The position numbers and the translations under genes are program-made. Shown here piece after piece: positions 35,792 to 47,555 of a stretch of 64,000 bases of DNA (positions are counted from its first letter, which is position 1; the number at the start of each line of letters is the position of its first letter). The notes under the pieces are model-generated. The model did no database searches and was not told where the DNA came from. It saw only the letters and a list, made by a program, of their open reading frames with translations. The stretch is taken from contig CM057830.1 of the NCBI GenBank assembly GCA_030068075.1, positions 23,902,247-23,966,246 on the forward strand, given 5' to 3'. Source of the DNA: Paguma larvata. Lineage: Eukaryota > Chordata > Mammalia > Carnivora > Viverridae.

Positions 35792-36458
35792 TAGTGGCCA
35801 GGGTGATCCTCTATAAATGTATATCAAGATCATAGCACTACTGCATTCAGAGCATTGTGGTGGCTTCTACCTCACTTGGAATAAATGCCAAAGTCCCTAT
35901 AATGGCCCACCGGGCCCCTCCGCAATCAACCCTGTTCACTCTCTTGCGTCCTCTCCTACCACTTGCTCTGGGCTCAGTCAGCTCCAACCACACTGGAGTC
36001 TCTGCTCTTTTTCAAACAAGACACACGTGATCCTGCCTCAGGGCCTTTGTTTTAGCTGTGCGGTTGTCTGAATCATTCCTCCACAAGACATCACGTGATT
36101 AACTCCCTCATCTCCTTCAGGTCTTTTTATAAGCTTCACCTTCTTAATGAGATCGTGTCTGAGCACTGCTTTCAGTGCTGCCGCCTTCCCACCCCTGCCC
36201 AGCTCCCTAACCGTTGCACTCACCAGTCTCCATCCCTCACTCTTATTTTTGTCCATTGCGCTTACCCTGTTATATATTATCGTGCTGTGTAATTGCTTTA
36301 TTTCTTACCTTCCTTGTCTGTTATCTATCTCGTCATTCTAGAATTTAAGTTCCACAAAGACATGGCTCTTTATTCTGTTCACCCGTGTATCTCCAGCACT
36401 AAGGAGAGTGCCTGGCACACTGTAGCCACTAAAAAATATTTGTTGAATGAATAAACGG
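35792..36458 (+). mobile_element. L2 LINE 3' part
   Basis: Clear L2 ORF2 end ('gccagggtgatcctctataa', 'gcctcagggcctttgtttta', 'cttcaggtctttttataagc') and 3' tail ('gagtgcctggcacactgtag', 'atatttgttgaatgaataaa'). Several overlapping short frames are decayed ORF2. Confidence 0.85.
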
Positions 36459-36579
36459 CTTCAATAAGAAATCCTCTTTATAAACATAAAATTGCCTCGG
36501 TTTCAACCCTGATTTCTAGCCATTTCCAAATATCAGGTCACGAAATTTTATACTATGGTTGAAAAGGCCCTTGGTAACG

Positions 36580-36712
36580 ATACGTAGATAAGTATGTATA
36601 TACTTGATGTATATATGTATAAACTTCATGTATATAAGTATATATGTATATATTTTATGTATGTAAGTATATATGTATGTGTATATATGATGTCTTTATG
36701 TATATAAGTAAA
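36580..36712 (+). repeat. AT-rich TATG/TATA minisatellite-like repeat
   Basis: Imperfect units of the form 'tatataagtatatatgtata' recur across about 130 bases. Confidence 0.8.
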
Positions 36713-36715
36713 CCA

Positions 36716-36796
36716 TGACCCAGAGAGATTAAGTGACAGCACAAGGCCAACCAGCTAATTTACAGCAGAGCTATGGGACTCCAGATTCTTAATCTA
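36716..36796 (-). mobile_element. MIR SINE fragment
   Basis: 'cccagagagattaagtgaca' with 'caaggccaaccagctaattt' and 'cagcagagctatgggactcc' is reversed MIR core. Confidence 0.65.
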
Positions 36797-37850
36797 TCTA
36801 CAAATTATGATTTTCCAACACTAAGTATACTCAAAAGAATATGCCACTGTCTGAAAATTATACCAGAAGAGGGATGCTAACGTATTTTCACCTAAAGCAG
36901 CATCATTGCACTACGTGTATATCCTCATCAGCAGCACGAACTTGAGTTGAACAAATCTAAGAGTCCTTGTTTAACATAGTCAGGGAAAAACCAATAAAAC
37001 AGTCACATAACTTTAGAAATACATCATATGACCCCTCACCAAACCATAGTTTTTAAATATAGTGAGTGCTTCACTTGGAGTAAAAATTAAGTGTTTCTAG
37101 AAAAAAATAGGGTCTAATAGTAAAAACATAAATTAAAGCTTGATCATTTTCTGCTTCCTTTATATTTTCTGTCACCTGGGCTCTACTTTATTCCCTTGCT
37201 GACAGCTGCAGTCTTAATGTGCATCTTTGAGAAAATAGGTGCTTTTCGGTCCAAACCACTTTTATCTTTGGCTTATTAGAGGCATCCATATATCATAGCC
37301 TGGGGAAAGAAGATAAAATAGGGCATCTTTCTTGCATATAAATCATGGCTTGTGGATCATCGCTGTTAATTAAAAATCCTTGCAAGGCTAAATTCAACAT
37401 GATGGCAGCTTAGGACATCCTTGCTAGAGGACAAACCTGGAAGGAAAAGTGTCTTCCGATTTCTATGAGAAAGAAAGTAGGATTGGGTCATTATGAATCC
37501 CGGCTCTGGAGTTAGGGTTAACATTTCTTGCGCATACTATACAGCCCCATAATTTGTTGCTGACTGTCGTGTTACTTTTTTGTTTCACTGGTGTTTGCCT
37601 TTTTCACTGTGTGGCAAGACAGTTGTCTTAGTATTTTAACTAGAGATAGGAAAGATACAGCCTTGTTTCACGTGATGTGTGATTTTTACAAGGTCAGAAC
37701 AAAATAAGCAGAATTTTCACCGTCACGTTTTAGTGACACATTCAAAAGAGAAGTGCGTTAGCCTTGAGGCTGGTTTGCATGGCTATTTGATACCCTTAAT
37801 GCATAAAGGAGAATGGTGAGCACAGGCTTCTTTTCGAGTATGAATGAATA
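36797..37850. other. Repeat-free stretch beside the candidate exon
   Basis: I recognise no transposon. It would be downstream of the minus-strand exon at 38.02 kb. A donor-like GAGC/GTAAGTAA lies on the minus strand near 37876, so an exon extending that far cannot be excluded. Confidence 0.4.
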
Positions 37851-37856
37851 TTTATT
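37851..37856 (-). terminator. Polyadenylation signal AATAAA
   Basis: TTTATT on the forward strand, AATAAA on the minus strand, 165 bases after the stop codon of the candidate terminal exon at 38021-38173. The distance suits a short 3'UTR. The hexamer is common by chance in AT-rich DNA. Confidence 0.4.
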
Positions 37857-38020
37857 TTAAGGTCGTGATTACTTACGCTCCTGGTCGGTGCCAGTCAGGT
37901 CAATAGGATTATATTCCAGAAATTGATTTTTCCCCCAACGAGTAAATAATGAAGCAATTTAACCTCATCTGCTTCCTAATCTAAAGCCTTTCACTGGTAC
38001 CGTGAGGAAAGGCAGCTGCC

Positions 38021-38173
38021 TTAGCCTGAGATGTGCTCACGCACAAGGCCAAGAAACACCTCTGGGTTTTCGCTGAAGGTCACGGAAAGCTGATCATCTC
38101 GGAAACGTGGACAGCGGAAGCGCACCTTCTGGTCCTTGCAGCCATCCATCCTGGCTTGCAGAGACGTCTCCAC
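38021..38173 (-). CDS. Candidate terminal coding exon, gene unknown
   Basis: On the minus strand a pyrimidine-rich tract and CATAG acceptor lead into an open frame that begins exactly at the junction (VETSLQARMDGC...) and runs 50 codons to a TAA after ...FLGLVREHISG. The other two frames contain stops. The protein is basic and hydrophilic, with KVRFRCPRF near residues 17-25, and no membrane segment or domain I recognise. The exon holds eight CpGs in 153 bases, far more than its CpG-poor surroundings, and no repeat touches it. An AATAAA signal follows 165 bases after the stop. Upstream exons would lie at higher coordinates. I see no convincing one within the window, so the gene may extend beyond it. 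It could also be a non-coding RNA exon or a chance open frame. The protein family is not recognised. Confidence 0.45.
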   Translation of the reverse strand: METSLQARMDGCKDQKVRFRCPRFRDDQLSVTFSENPEVFLGLVREHISG

Positions 38174-38544
38174 CTATGTAAAAGGGAGAACACAATACTG
38201 CATTAATCATGGATGTGGTTGCTGCCCTGCGAATTTCCTCTTTCATTTATTTTAATTTAAGTGTTTATTCAGATACTGGCAGGGAAAGAAAACAGCACTT
38301 AGCTGGAAATGAAAATGAAAAGACAGGTGGAAAATAGTAATCGCTCAGATTATGAATTATCTGGGCTTGCTTTATACAATGCCTGTTATTTTATTACTGC
38401 AAAAGCGGTGGCTTCTTGAAACATCCTCACACACCTGGAAATCAAAATTGGCCTCAAAGATTTGACTCTGCTGTCATAAATAAAATCACCTACTGGTCAG
38501 AATAGTCCCAGTTTCTTCATGATTCACGTAGCTAATAATAATGA
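38174..38544. other. Putative intron next to the candidate exon
   Basis: No repeat recognised. The acceptor tract of the minus-strand exon occupies about 38174-38195. Confidence 0.4.
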
Positions 38545-38728
38545 TGGTATCCAACATTAATGCACATGTACTGCGTGCCAGGTAGCGCACTGACACTTTA
38601 CTTGCATTATCTCGTTTAATTGTTTTGGAATTGGGCACCTAGCTGGCAGTGGCTTCGGAAATCAAGGTCAAGCCATTCAATTCCAGAATCCGGGTGTTTG
38701 AGCACTGGACTTCACAGCCTTCTGTCCC
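38545..38728 (-). mobile_element. MIR SINE
   Basis: 'tgtactgcgtgccaggtagc', 'ttgcattatctcgtttaatt' and 'agctggcagtggcttcggaa' are reversed MIR. Confidence 0.75.
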
Positions 38729-39195
38729 CATTGTTACTGATAAAAACATAAAAAAATCACTCTCCTCCAAGTCATGCATTAGCTGGCTACACCTCCTGTG
38801 CAGATAGAGGACTGTTTTAGAGAGGTACCTTTGGGAGCTTCCCTTTCATTTGAGGAAATGAAAGATTAAAGGACTGAAAAGTGTTATAAAAAGTGATAAC
38901 TTAATTGAAAATTATTTTTCATTTCCTTCCCTGATGTTTTAAAAATTGGTACTATCTTTCCCAGATGCTAAAATTTAGAGCTTTGATGCAATTTTGATTA
39001 CTCCTTTATTTTTAGTTGTCTGAGATTGTTAATGAAAAAGATGTTTACGATATTGAAAATTTAAAAATAGATAAGCCTGTCTTTTCTAGCAGACAACATT
39101 TCAATATATGGGGTTAAGGTTAAGTGGCTCGCATGAGGAAACTGTAAGTTCTGGGAGAGGAGAAATGTGTAAGCAATCTTAACAAAAATATCTTT
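38729..39195. other. Unassigned DNA
   Basis: No feature recognised. Confidence 0.4.
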
Positions 39196-39268
39196 CTCAT
39201 TTATTCCCCCAAACATTTGTTGGGTGCCCACTGAATACCAAATAATGTGCTAAGCATTAAGACCCATC
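39196..39268 (-). mobile_element. L2 or MIR 3'-end remnant
   Basis: 'tcatttattcccccaaacat' then 'ttgttgggtgcccactgaat' and 'aatgtgctaagcattaagac' fit the reversed L2 3' terminus. Confidence 0.5.
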
Positions 39269-39404
39269 GGTTTTAGGTTAATCGCTCCTGTTAACTCTTC
39301 CCCCAAACAATTACACTTTCCCCAAACTGTTATTTTAATTTTCTGATGATTTGTCTTATTTCCCGCTAGACGTCATGATTGTTCAATAGACAATCACAAG
39401 TGCC

Positions 39405-39792
39405 TAATAGAATATGTAGCACCCGAATACACAGCAAGACCTGGTTTTTCCTATCTCCATTGTACTTGGGTTTGAGCACCTGTCTGAGGAATGGTCAATG
39501 TAATATAAGCAGACAGGATGGGTGACTCTGGCCCGTAGAAACCTTCCACTCATGATCGTTTCTCTTTCCCCACCCATAAGCCAAATGTAGAGGACTCTGA
39601 AGACCTCAAGGAGAGCATACCTATAAAATGGAAAGAGTTTTGGTCCTTGAATGGAACACAGCCACCCCTCCCTCTCGTCAACCCTCGTTGGAGCGGAAAG
39701 GAAGAGAAAATAAATTTTTGTTGGATAAAACCAGAGTTTTCCATGTTTATATGTTGCAGAAGCTGGGTTTATTTACCTTAACTAATACAGAG
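39405..39792 (+). mobile_element. Old LTR-like (MaLR-type) repeat
   Basis: Forward strand with 'gaagagaaaataaatttttg', a polyadenylation-like AATAAA, and an end 'taccttaactaatacag' typical of MaLR-type LTRs. Subfamily unknown. The frame at 39550-39744 is not a gene. Confidence 0.45.
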
Positions 39793-39950
39793 AAATGAAT
39801 GAGCTTGCCTGTCATTAAGGGGTTCTCAGATTAATTTTTCAGCTTAGAGATATCTTTATCTTGTCTTTCAGAAGAGCCTTTTCAGGATCATTGGGTAGTT
39901 GAAAAATATGAAAGATATTTTTATGACAGTCGCATAAAATGCAACTCAGA

Positions 39951-39988
39951 GGAGCTATGTGGGAGTTATGTGGGAGCTATGTGGGAGT
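39951..39988 (+). repeat. 11-bp tandem repeat
   Basis: The unit GGAG(C/T)TATGTG is repeated three times in a row (39951, 39962, 39973) and a decayed fourth follows. Confidence 0.85.
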
Positions 39989-40104
39989 GTTATGCTGGGA
40001 ATCTGAAAATCGTTCGCCTCCACACATGTAAGATAAATCAGCCCCAAAGGATATAAAAATAAAAGACAAAATTCAAGTTCCTCGGGAAACTTGCAAGCTG
40101 GTGG

Positions 40105-41205
40105 GGAGGAGAAGCTTAGTAGAAACTTACAACTCCGTCTCGTGACTCCTGGAGCAATTCTCTCTCTTCTCTCAGTACTTTCTCCCTGACAGTCTTGCCT
40201 GGGGCTTTATCATCTATACGTTGACAGCTTTCAGTGTAGTCCCAGCCCCGGAACACTTCCTCCAAGATCTGGAGAAGTCTGCCCAACTGCTTCCCTGACA
40301 TCTCAGTTGGATGTGTCACCTACATCTCAAAGTCAGCATGTCCAAAAAGGAACTTAGACTTGGCCCTTACCAAAGCCGGTTCTCCTCTGGTGTTCTCAAC
40401 ACAAAAAGTGGCGCCACCATACCCCCGACACAGTTGCGCAGGTCTCAAGTTTGTGAGTCATTCTCAAAGCCCTCCTTTTCCTCATTCCTTATCTCATCTC
40501 AACCCGGATGAGTCCTGTCAATTTTACCTTTCAATATTTCCCCAATCCTTCAGTACTCTCCATCTTGGCCTCCATTTTATTCCAAGCACATGGCAAATGC
40601 TACCCAACCAGCTGCCTCATATGTGTTCCAGTATATCTTTTATCTGTAGCCCACACTGCATCTGGAATAACATTTTAAAAATAGAGACATGGTTATGTAT
40701 TCTCTTAATTGAATGCCCTTTGATGATCTCCCATTTTCCATACGGGAAAATAAAATCCTTAACAATTCCAGTGTCCTTGATTCCTCTGGCCTTCATCTAC
40801 CTCACCTCTGCCATCTCACACTGATCTCTCTCCATGGCTCCATCACCCTGGCCTGTTTCTTGAATGTGTTCCTTGCCATATCAAGGTATTCCCTCACCTG
40901 GAATATTCCCCCTGTTCTATTTTGTCTGCACAAAAAAATCATACCCAAAGGAATCTGGCCCTGCCCTTCTGCTATATATCAGGTTCCTTTTCCTCTTCTT
41001 CCACAATAATTTATAATTGCAATTAAATATATAAGTATAATTAGTTATTTAACGGTGGCCTCCCCCGTTCAACCATATGCTCCGTGAGAACATAGAGAAG
41101 GTCTGTTTGTTGACTGCTGTATTCCTAGTGCCCGGTGTGGGGTCCAGCACAAGGGAGACACTCAGTCAATATGTGCTTAATTAATTAAACATGTGATGCA
41201 ATATA
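40105..41205 (+). mobile_element. L2 LINE, long 3' copy
   Basis: About 1.1 kb of forward L2: 'cccaactgcttccctgacat', then ORF2 C-terminal pieces and a tail with 'cctagtgcccggtgtggggt' and 'cagtcaatatgtgcttaatt'. The 154-codon frame at 40360-40824 and the 98-codon frame at 40713-41009 are decayed ORF2. Confidence 0.75.
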
Positions 41206-41339
41206 GACATTTCAGAAGCAGAACTAACCATAGTAGGCGCGTCAGAGGTGCCTTCCCTGGGCTTCTTTAGGAAGGATCAGTAAACTCGGCCAATAAAAGA
41301 TGATGATTAAGATCTTCTGGGAAAATACCCCTGAGGCCC

Positions 41340-41505
41340 TTGCTGTAAGTCAGGCACGGTGGTAAGCATTTACACGCACTGCTCCATTTTCCATTTGAAG
41401 AAGCTGAAGCGCAAGGAAATTGAAGAATTGGCCAGAGTGACAGAGCCAGGATTTATATCCAGATGTTTTGACTTCAGAGGCCCTGGGATATTACACCTGT
41501 AGGCC
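41340..41505 (-). mobile_element. MIR SINE
   Basis: 'agtcaggcacggtggtaagc', 'agaagctgaagcgcaaggaa' and 'cagagtgacagagccaggat' are reversed MIR. Confidence 0.75.
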
Positions 41506-41890
41506 TTTCTCTGTGAAACAATTTCTGAATTTAAAAAACAATAATAGCCTATAAAACTCACCACAACCATGTCTCTGGTTTCACCTAACAGACACCAGAA
41601 GCAGATTTAGAATCATTGGAACTCTGGCATTCTAAGGATTGGAGATAGCTGCCTTTGCAGCGTATGGTGACGTGGCCTGACCTTGAGGGCACCCTGCATG
41701 GGGTATGAGTGCATGGCTCACGTGAACCACAGTATGACTGGCCTGCCGGGAAGAGAGGCTCCGCTCATGAGACAGGAAACAGAGCCAGGTGAGTGATATT
41801 TCTCTGTTCCTGGGGCTAGGGTAATGGAGATAAGGGTCAGACTCAGCTTGTAAGTTCTCATCAACAAATTCCCCTGGCTGGCAGGGACGT
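41506..41890. other. Unassigned DNA
   Basis: No feature recognised. Confidence 0.4.
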
Positions 41891-42116
41891 GGGGCACACC
41901 TGGATGGCTCAGTCGGTTAGGCTTACGACTCTGGATTTCGGCTCAGGTCGTGATCTCGCCTTCATGAGACTGAGCCCTGGGTGGAGGTCCATGCTGAGTG
42001 CCAGCCTGCTTGAGATTCTCTCTCTCCCTCTCTCTCTGCCCGCCCCCCACTCACACACTTGTGCGTGTGTGCGCGTTCTCTCTCAAAATTAATTAATTAA
42101 TTAATTAATTAATAAA
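41891..42116 (+). mobile_element. Felid SINE, diverged
   Basis: Forward SINE with head 'ggggcacacctggatggctc'. The tail contains a perfect (TTAA)n run at 42089-42112. A-rich sequence continues to about 42165. Confidence 0.85.
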
Positions 42117-42262
42117 GCAGAAAGTGACCTCAAAAAAAAAAAAAAAGGAAAAAGAAAAAAAGAAAGTGATTTCAAGCAAAGTCACTCTAGAAAACATTTA
42201 CCAGGCGGGAAGTCTCTGTGAAAGGAGCAGCGTTCTCTTCTGGGAAGGGAGACCGAGTGAGG

Positions 42263-42295
42263 ATGAGCGACTCCCCTCGGGAAGAAGAAAGCAAG
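42263..42295 (+). other. Weak candidate first coding exon
   Basis: An ATG with A at -3 opens an 11-codon frame (MSDSPREEESK) that runs straight into a good donor, AAG/GTAAGAGG. The surroundings have several CpGs. There is no strong acceptor or promoter evidence, and the match of donor and frame may be chance. It would lie on the opposite strand to the 38 kb exon. Confidence 0.18.
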
Positions 42296-42299
42296 GTAA

Positions 42300-43386
42300 G
42301 AGGTGGCAATGACTACAGCTCTGCTTTGCTTTCACTCTTCCCTGTAGTTTATTTCCTTGGCAGATATGGTGGAATATTAAAGTCTCAAGAGGTTGGGAGA
42401 AACGGTCGGTCCAGTGTTCACCTGGATAATTGCTTAAGCAGTGTCTGCCCTCCCTATGACTTCCTGGGCCCTGTTTACCAAGTTCAGGGGCCTTCGTACT
42501 TGGTGTAGATCGCTCCAGCGGGTCTCAGTTTTCCACTGTTCCTGACACACGGGACAGTGATTCCTTAGGTCAGTGTCCTCCCCTCCACCTCCACAAGTTA
42601 AATAACTCCTGTCAGCCACTGTGGCTTTTCAAGATGTCAGGGGAGGAGTTTTGACTTTAACTGTCCATGAGATTGTATCAGTCCTTTGTGAAACACTGGC
42701 CTGGCAGCGTGTGGGTAATGACCCAGTTACAGTATTATTGGATATGGTTTTAACACAAAGCTTTTGAAAGACATTTGGCAAAGACTCTGTGAAGCTCAGC
42801 TGGAAATAAAGCAGAGTTCACTCCTCTCGTGGCTTTGTCCACTCCTAGGTCTTTAAACATTCTATTACTTTAAGGGATGTCTTTTCTGTTTGTTTGTTCT
42901 ATTCCTATAGGCAGCATACCAAAAAATATAAGAGAAATGAATCACTTTTTTCCCATAACTTAGAGCCCTATACTGGAATCCATGGAGAAGGGAAAGATTT
43001 ATTGAAACGGGTTGTTCTGTTACAGTAAATTGGTTCTCTCACTGATTCCAGTCCAGGGGTGATCTGGAGGCCTGACTGGGTTAGGATCACTTGGTAGTTG
43101 AAAACTGTAGTGTTCAAATATCTCTCATTTCTCCTCATGAGCCACACATCGTCTGAGAATGCTTGTCACTCTGTGTATCAATTTCATGTCAAATATCTTA
43201 AAGTTGATTATGGTTTTTAAAAGCCTCCCTTCCAAGCGGTGGTAGCAATTCAATTCAGAGTAATCGTGTGCCGAAGAAGTGGTTATGACTCAATTCCTTT
43301 CTAGAAGGTGGAACATGGAGAGTTTATAAGTTTCGAGCTGCCCTGGAAAAATCAGGAATATAATTCATGCTCTAGAGTAAGCAGCT
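42300..43386. other. Unassigned, apparently single-copy DNA
   Basis: No repeat or clear exon recognised. Confidence 0.4.
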
Positions 43387-43529
43387 GGGGGCACCTAGTG
43401 GCTCAGTCCATTGAGCTTCTGACTTTTTATTTTGGCTGAGGTCATGATCTCACTGTTCCTGGGATCCAGCCCTGCATCGAGCCTTGCAGCAGGCTTCTCA
43501 CTGAGTGTGGAGCCTGCTTAAGATTCTCT

Positions 43530-43570
<41 letters not shown>

Positions 43571-43640
43571 TACACCTCTCCTCTGCTCATTCTCTCTCTC
43601 TCTCTAAAAATTAAAATTAAAGCAAACCTAAAAAGAAATC
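43387..43640 (+). mobile_element. Felid SINE
   Basis: Forward SINE ('ggggcacctagtggctcagt') with an expanded (CT)n at about 43533-43568. The region to 43670 includes an A-run that may belong to its tail. Confidence 0.87.
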
Positions 43641-43670
43641 AGCAAGCTGCTTCTTGTTTAAAAAAAAAAA

Positions 43671-46225
43671 AAAAGAAAGGAAGGAAGCACGCTGTTGCCT
43701 TGACTTTCCTAGACTAGTTTTCTCCTGGCTTACCGAATTGCCCACATCTCTATTTTGCCTTGTATGGAGAACAGAGCCCAGGCAAAGTCTAATATTCTGG
43801 CGTATCTGAATGTGCCACCGTGATAGCATTTACATGGCAGAGAGAGGGAAGATGTAGAGAAAATGGAACATGGGTCAGGCTGTCCTCCTCGCTTTACTCC
43901 AGGGCTGCCGTCTCTGACTGGCTAGTTGGGGCATGTGCTGCGCAAAGGTACCGAGCCCAGAAACCCAGCTTGTGTTCTCTCGCCAAGCCACACACCTTCG
44001 TATGGAATTGTATTCCCCCCCAGAGGAAAGGGTGCCTCTTTTTCACAAACAGACAACTACATTTTACTAAGCGTGATGCCAGAGGGTTTTTTTCAGACCA
44101 GAGGGGGGCCTTATTCTAAATCACCCGAGAGTAGCGGATAGACTAATAGGATCCCGCCCAGTTCTTTACACCAGACCAGCAATTCCACCATCTAGCAGGT
44201 TACAGCACACACGATCCTAACTCTACGTGATATAAGCTGATGTCCTAGATCAGATTCCTTAGAGGCAGAGCCAGAGACAGAGAGTAACTACCTGTCCCTC
44301 TTTGCCCTGGACCAAGGGATCGCCTGGGATGTGAGACTTACAGCACTAAAACTGGGAACGTCCTGAGCAAATCAGGATGATTTGGCCACCTTACCAAGTG
44401 ACATACTGAGGGGGTATCCTTAGGCAAAAGGAAGTGAGGGGAGCAGCATAAGGCTAAGGAAGAAAGCTAAGAAAGGAAGTAGCCTCAGCTGGAGAATTGT
44501 TTCAGCCTGGTCTGTGGGGGATTCTGAGGGATGAATTGGTTGGTTCCATCTTGAGGCAAGATAGCCAATTTCTTTAACTTTTGTCAATCAGTCATTGGCC
44601 ACTGGTTGTGCCTGGGGAGTGAAGGATATGTAACTTCCTCAGTGAGGCAGCCCCCCCGCCCCGCCGCCACCCCGTAGGCAAAGAGCAATGAGGGCAATTC
44701 TGCAGAGAAGGAGGCAGCTGTGGGCCGGTTGCAGCGAACACTCAGAGCGGCTAGGGAATGGGTGTCGCAGCCCAGTGAAAGCAATATGTGTGGGGCCCAG
44801 CATGTACTATACTCTGTCATTCACACCTCCACTGTTTGCCTAACTTTGACTCCAGGGAGCACAATGAAGGATAACACAGCATTCATATCCCTTAGTGCCA
44901 AAGAGAAAGAATGCTTTGGAAAAGCAGATGATCCTTGGGGATCAGATCAGGAGTAAGAACATCCTTCTTGGCAGCAAAGCCCCTGTATCCTTTCATGCAG
45001 AAAGCATGGTGGTATCATCTCCTCCAGGAGCTGTGTCTCTCCTTGTCTCCACAGATAGTGGGAGCAAGAAGAGTTCATGATGCTCTCCTAGTATCTTGGA
45101 AAACCCTGGAAGCAGCACTAACGTCCCCAATAAGGTGGCCAACTCGTTCTGGTTTGCTTGGGAAGTTTCCTGGTTTTAGCAAAGATAGTCCCACATCCTG
45201 GAAAACCCTTCATTCCTAGGCAAACCAGTGCCATTGGTCAGTCTACTTCCCAGAGTTTCAACCACTGAATTGTTAGCAAGGGAGAGGATTTTCATCCACT
45301 AGATGGCCTCCAGGGTGAAAAAGTCCATCGAATGCATTAAAAATATGGAATCCTTTAGGTACTGTAATACTAATTTATGCTAAATGCCAATAAAACTCTA
45401 GCTGTTGGAAAGTAGAGTAAGAAGAAAACACTACACATAAATAAGACAAGTGACAGGGCAACGAATTCCAGACCAAGATGTCTAGATTTAGTGGAGCACA
45501 TAATGAGAGATCATGGGAAGACTGAGTGCTTGTTGACATGCCTGGAGATTCAGCTTAGGAATGTTAGTCTGCAGGTAGTGTGTAGAATGTAGGAGAACAG
45601 AGAAGTCCCAAATTAAATAAAATATGAGTGTATTTCTCTTTGGGTGACGTGGTCTATTAGTCACACCCTGTTTCTCCTGGCCTCACTCTGATCTCATCTT
45701 TGAAATTCCGGTTACATTCTAGAAGCTGGGTATGTTTACATGATATATCACTGGAAGGAAATATGGTGCATTGGGGGGAGTAAACATTTCCTTTGAGGAG
45801 AAGTGAATTGCTGAAGAACAAAATGGCAAGGGAGGTCGTTAATCACGCGCCCTTTTGGAAATTTTTGAATTTTGAACAATGTGAATGTTTTATCAATTCA
45901 CAAATTAATAATGCAATTTAAATTAAATAGCCAAAAAACAGAAAAGAAGTTAGGAAGAAGAAAAGACCCAGGATGAACCAGGCTGACTGTATTTTAGAAT
46001 TATGCATTGAATTTTTCAGGCTGAATTGATTGATTCTGAGTCTATCTTAATTCTATTTGTTTATATTAATCAACAAATAACTGATGGATTTAGTTTGATT
46101 TTGTAAGTGATGTAAATATGAAATTACTTGCAGTTATTATGTTTTTCCCTGTATAAAACAAACAAGAACAACAAAAATAAAAATAAAAGACATATATCCA
46201 GAAGCTACAATTCAACTTAAGCAGG
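43671..46225. other. Unassigned region, 2.5 kb
   Basis: No transposon I can name and no supported exon. It includes a C-rich tract at 44651-44673 and several frames of 60-100 codons on both strands that lack splice or homology support. Confidence 0.35.
44651..44673 (-). other. G-quadruplex-capable tract
   Basis: On the minus strand the order is GGGG, 7 bases, GGGG, 1 base, GGGGGGG, which fits four G-runs with short loops. Confidence 0.55.
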
Positions 46226-46440
46226 GTGATATGATGGAAAGCACATGGTTTGGGGAGTGAGTCAACTGGATTTAAACCCTAATTGTATCTTTAATAGCTA
46301 TCGGCTTTTGGGGGCAGGTTAGTTAACCTAATTGAGCCCATTTTCTTGTCTGTAAGTGGTAATTATAGCTACCTCAAAGGACCACCATAAAGATTATATC
46401 AGAATCTATATGTGAAATTTCATGAAAAGAGGAAAGTTCT
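46226..46440 (+). mobile_element. MIR SINE
   Basis: 'tgatatgatggaaagcacat' and 'ggttagttaacctaattgag' with 'gtaagtggtaattatagcta' are forward MIR. Confidence 0.65.
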
Positions 46441-47322
46441 CCTTCCTCTGCCAAAGTATTTATACTTTGCCCTAGAGATGGCGATACATAAATATGAGCT
46501 AAGTAATAAAATACATAATTGTGTGATGATGTTTAATTTGGCATCAGTACCTTAGTACATTATAAAGAACTCTATACTCCTTTCCAGTTCTACCATTTTG
46601 TGTCAAATACTTAATATTACCAGAAGGAAATATGACACAGTGGTGACAATAACATTTCCTCTGAAGAGAAGAACTGAATTGTTAAAATGTCCATATTATC
46701 CAAAGCAATCTATAGGTTCATTGCAATCCCTATCAACATCCCAGTATGTTTTCACAGAAATAGAACAATCCTAAAATTTGTATGGAACCACAAAAGATCC
46801 TGAAAAGCCAAAGGAATCTTGAAAAAGAAGAACAAAGCTGGAGGCATCATACTCCCTGATTTCAAACTAAATTACAAAGCTGTAGTAATCAAAACAGTAT
46901 GGTACTGGCATAAAAATAGACATATAGACCAATGGAGCTGGATAGGGAGCCCAGAAATTAACCCTGCACATATGACCAATTAATTTATAACAAAGGAGGC
47001 AAGAATATACAGTGTGGGAATCTCTTTAATAAATGATGTTGGGAAAACTGGACAGCCACACGCAAAAAGCAACTAAACTAAAACTCTCTTATATGCAAAA
47101 ATTAACTAAAAATGGATTAAAGAATTGAATATAAGACCAGAAACAATAAAACTCATAGAAGAAAACACAGGTGGTAATTGTGGCATTGCTTTTGGTGATA
47201 TTTTTCCTACTGAATGGGAAAAGATATTTGCAAATCATACATCTGATAAGGGGTTAATAACTAAAAATTGTAAAGAACTCCTGCAGCTCCATAACAGCAA
47301 CAAATAACCTGATTAAAAAAAT

Positions 47323-47555
47323 GGGGCAGCCTGAGTGGCTCAGTCAGTTAAGCAACTGTTTCTTAATTTTGGTTTAGGTCATGATCTCATGGTTCATGGG
47401 ATCAAGCCTTGAGTCAGGCTCTGTGCTGACATTATGGAGCATGTTTGGAATTCTCTCTCTACCTCTCTTACCCTCTCTCTCTCTGCCCTTCCCTCTCTCT
47501 CTCTCTATCTCTCTCTCTCAAAATAAATAAATAAACTTAAAAAATTATTTTAAAT
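47323..47555 (+). mobile_element. Felid SINE in L1
   Basis: Forward SINE between L1 ORF2 halves. L1 text breaks after 'cctgattaaaaaaat' and resumes at 'ggcagaggacctgaatagac'. Confidence 0.88.

Noticed and set aside
40360..40824. 154-codon forward frame
   Set aside because: It lies wholly within a decayed forward L2.
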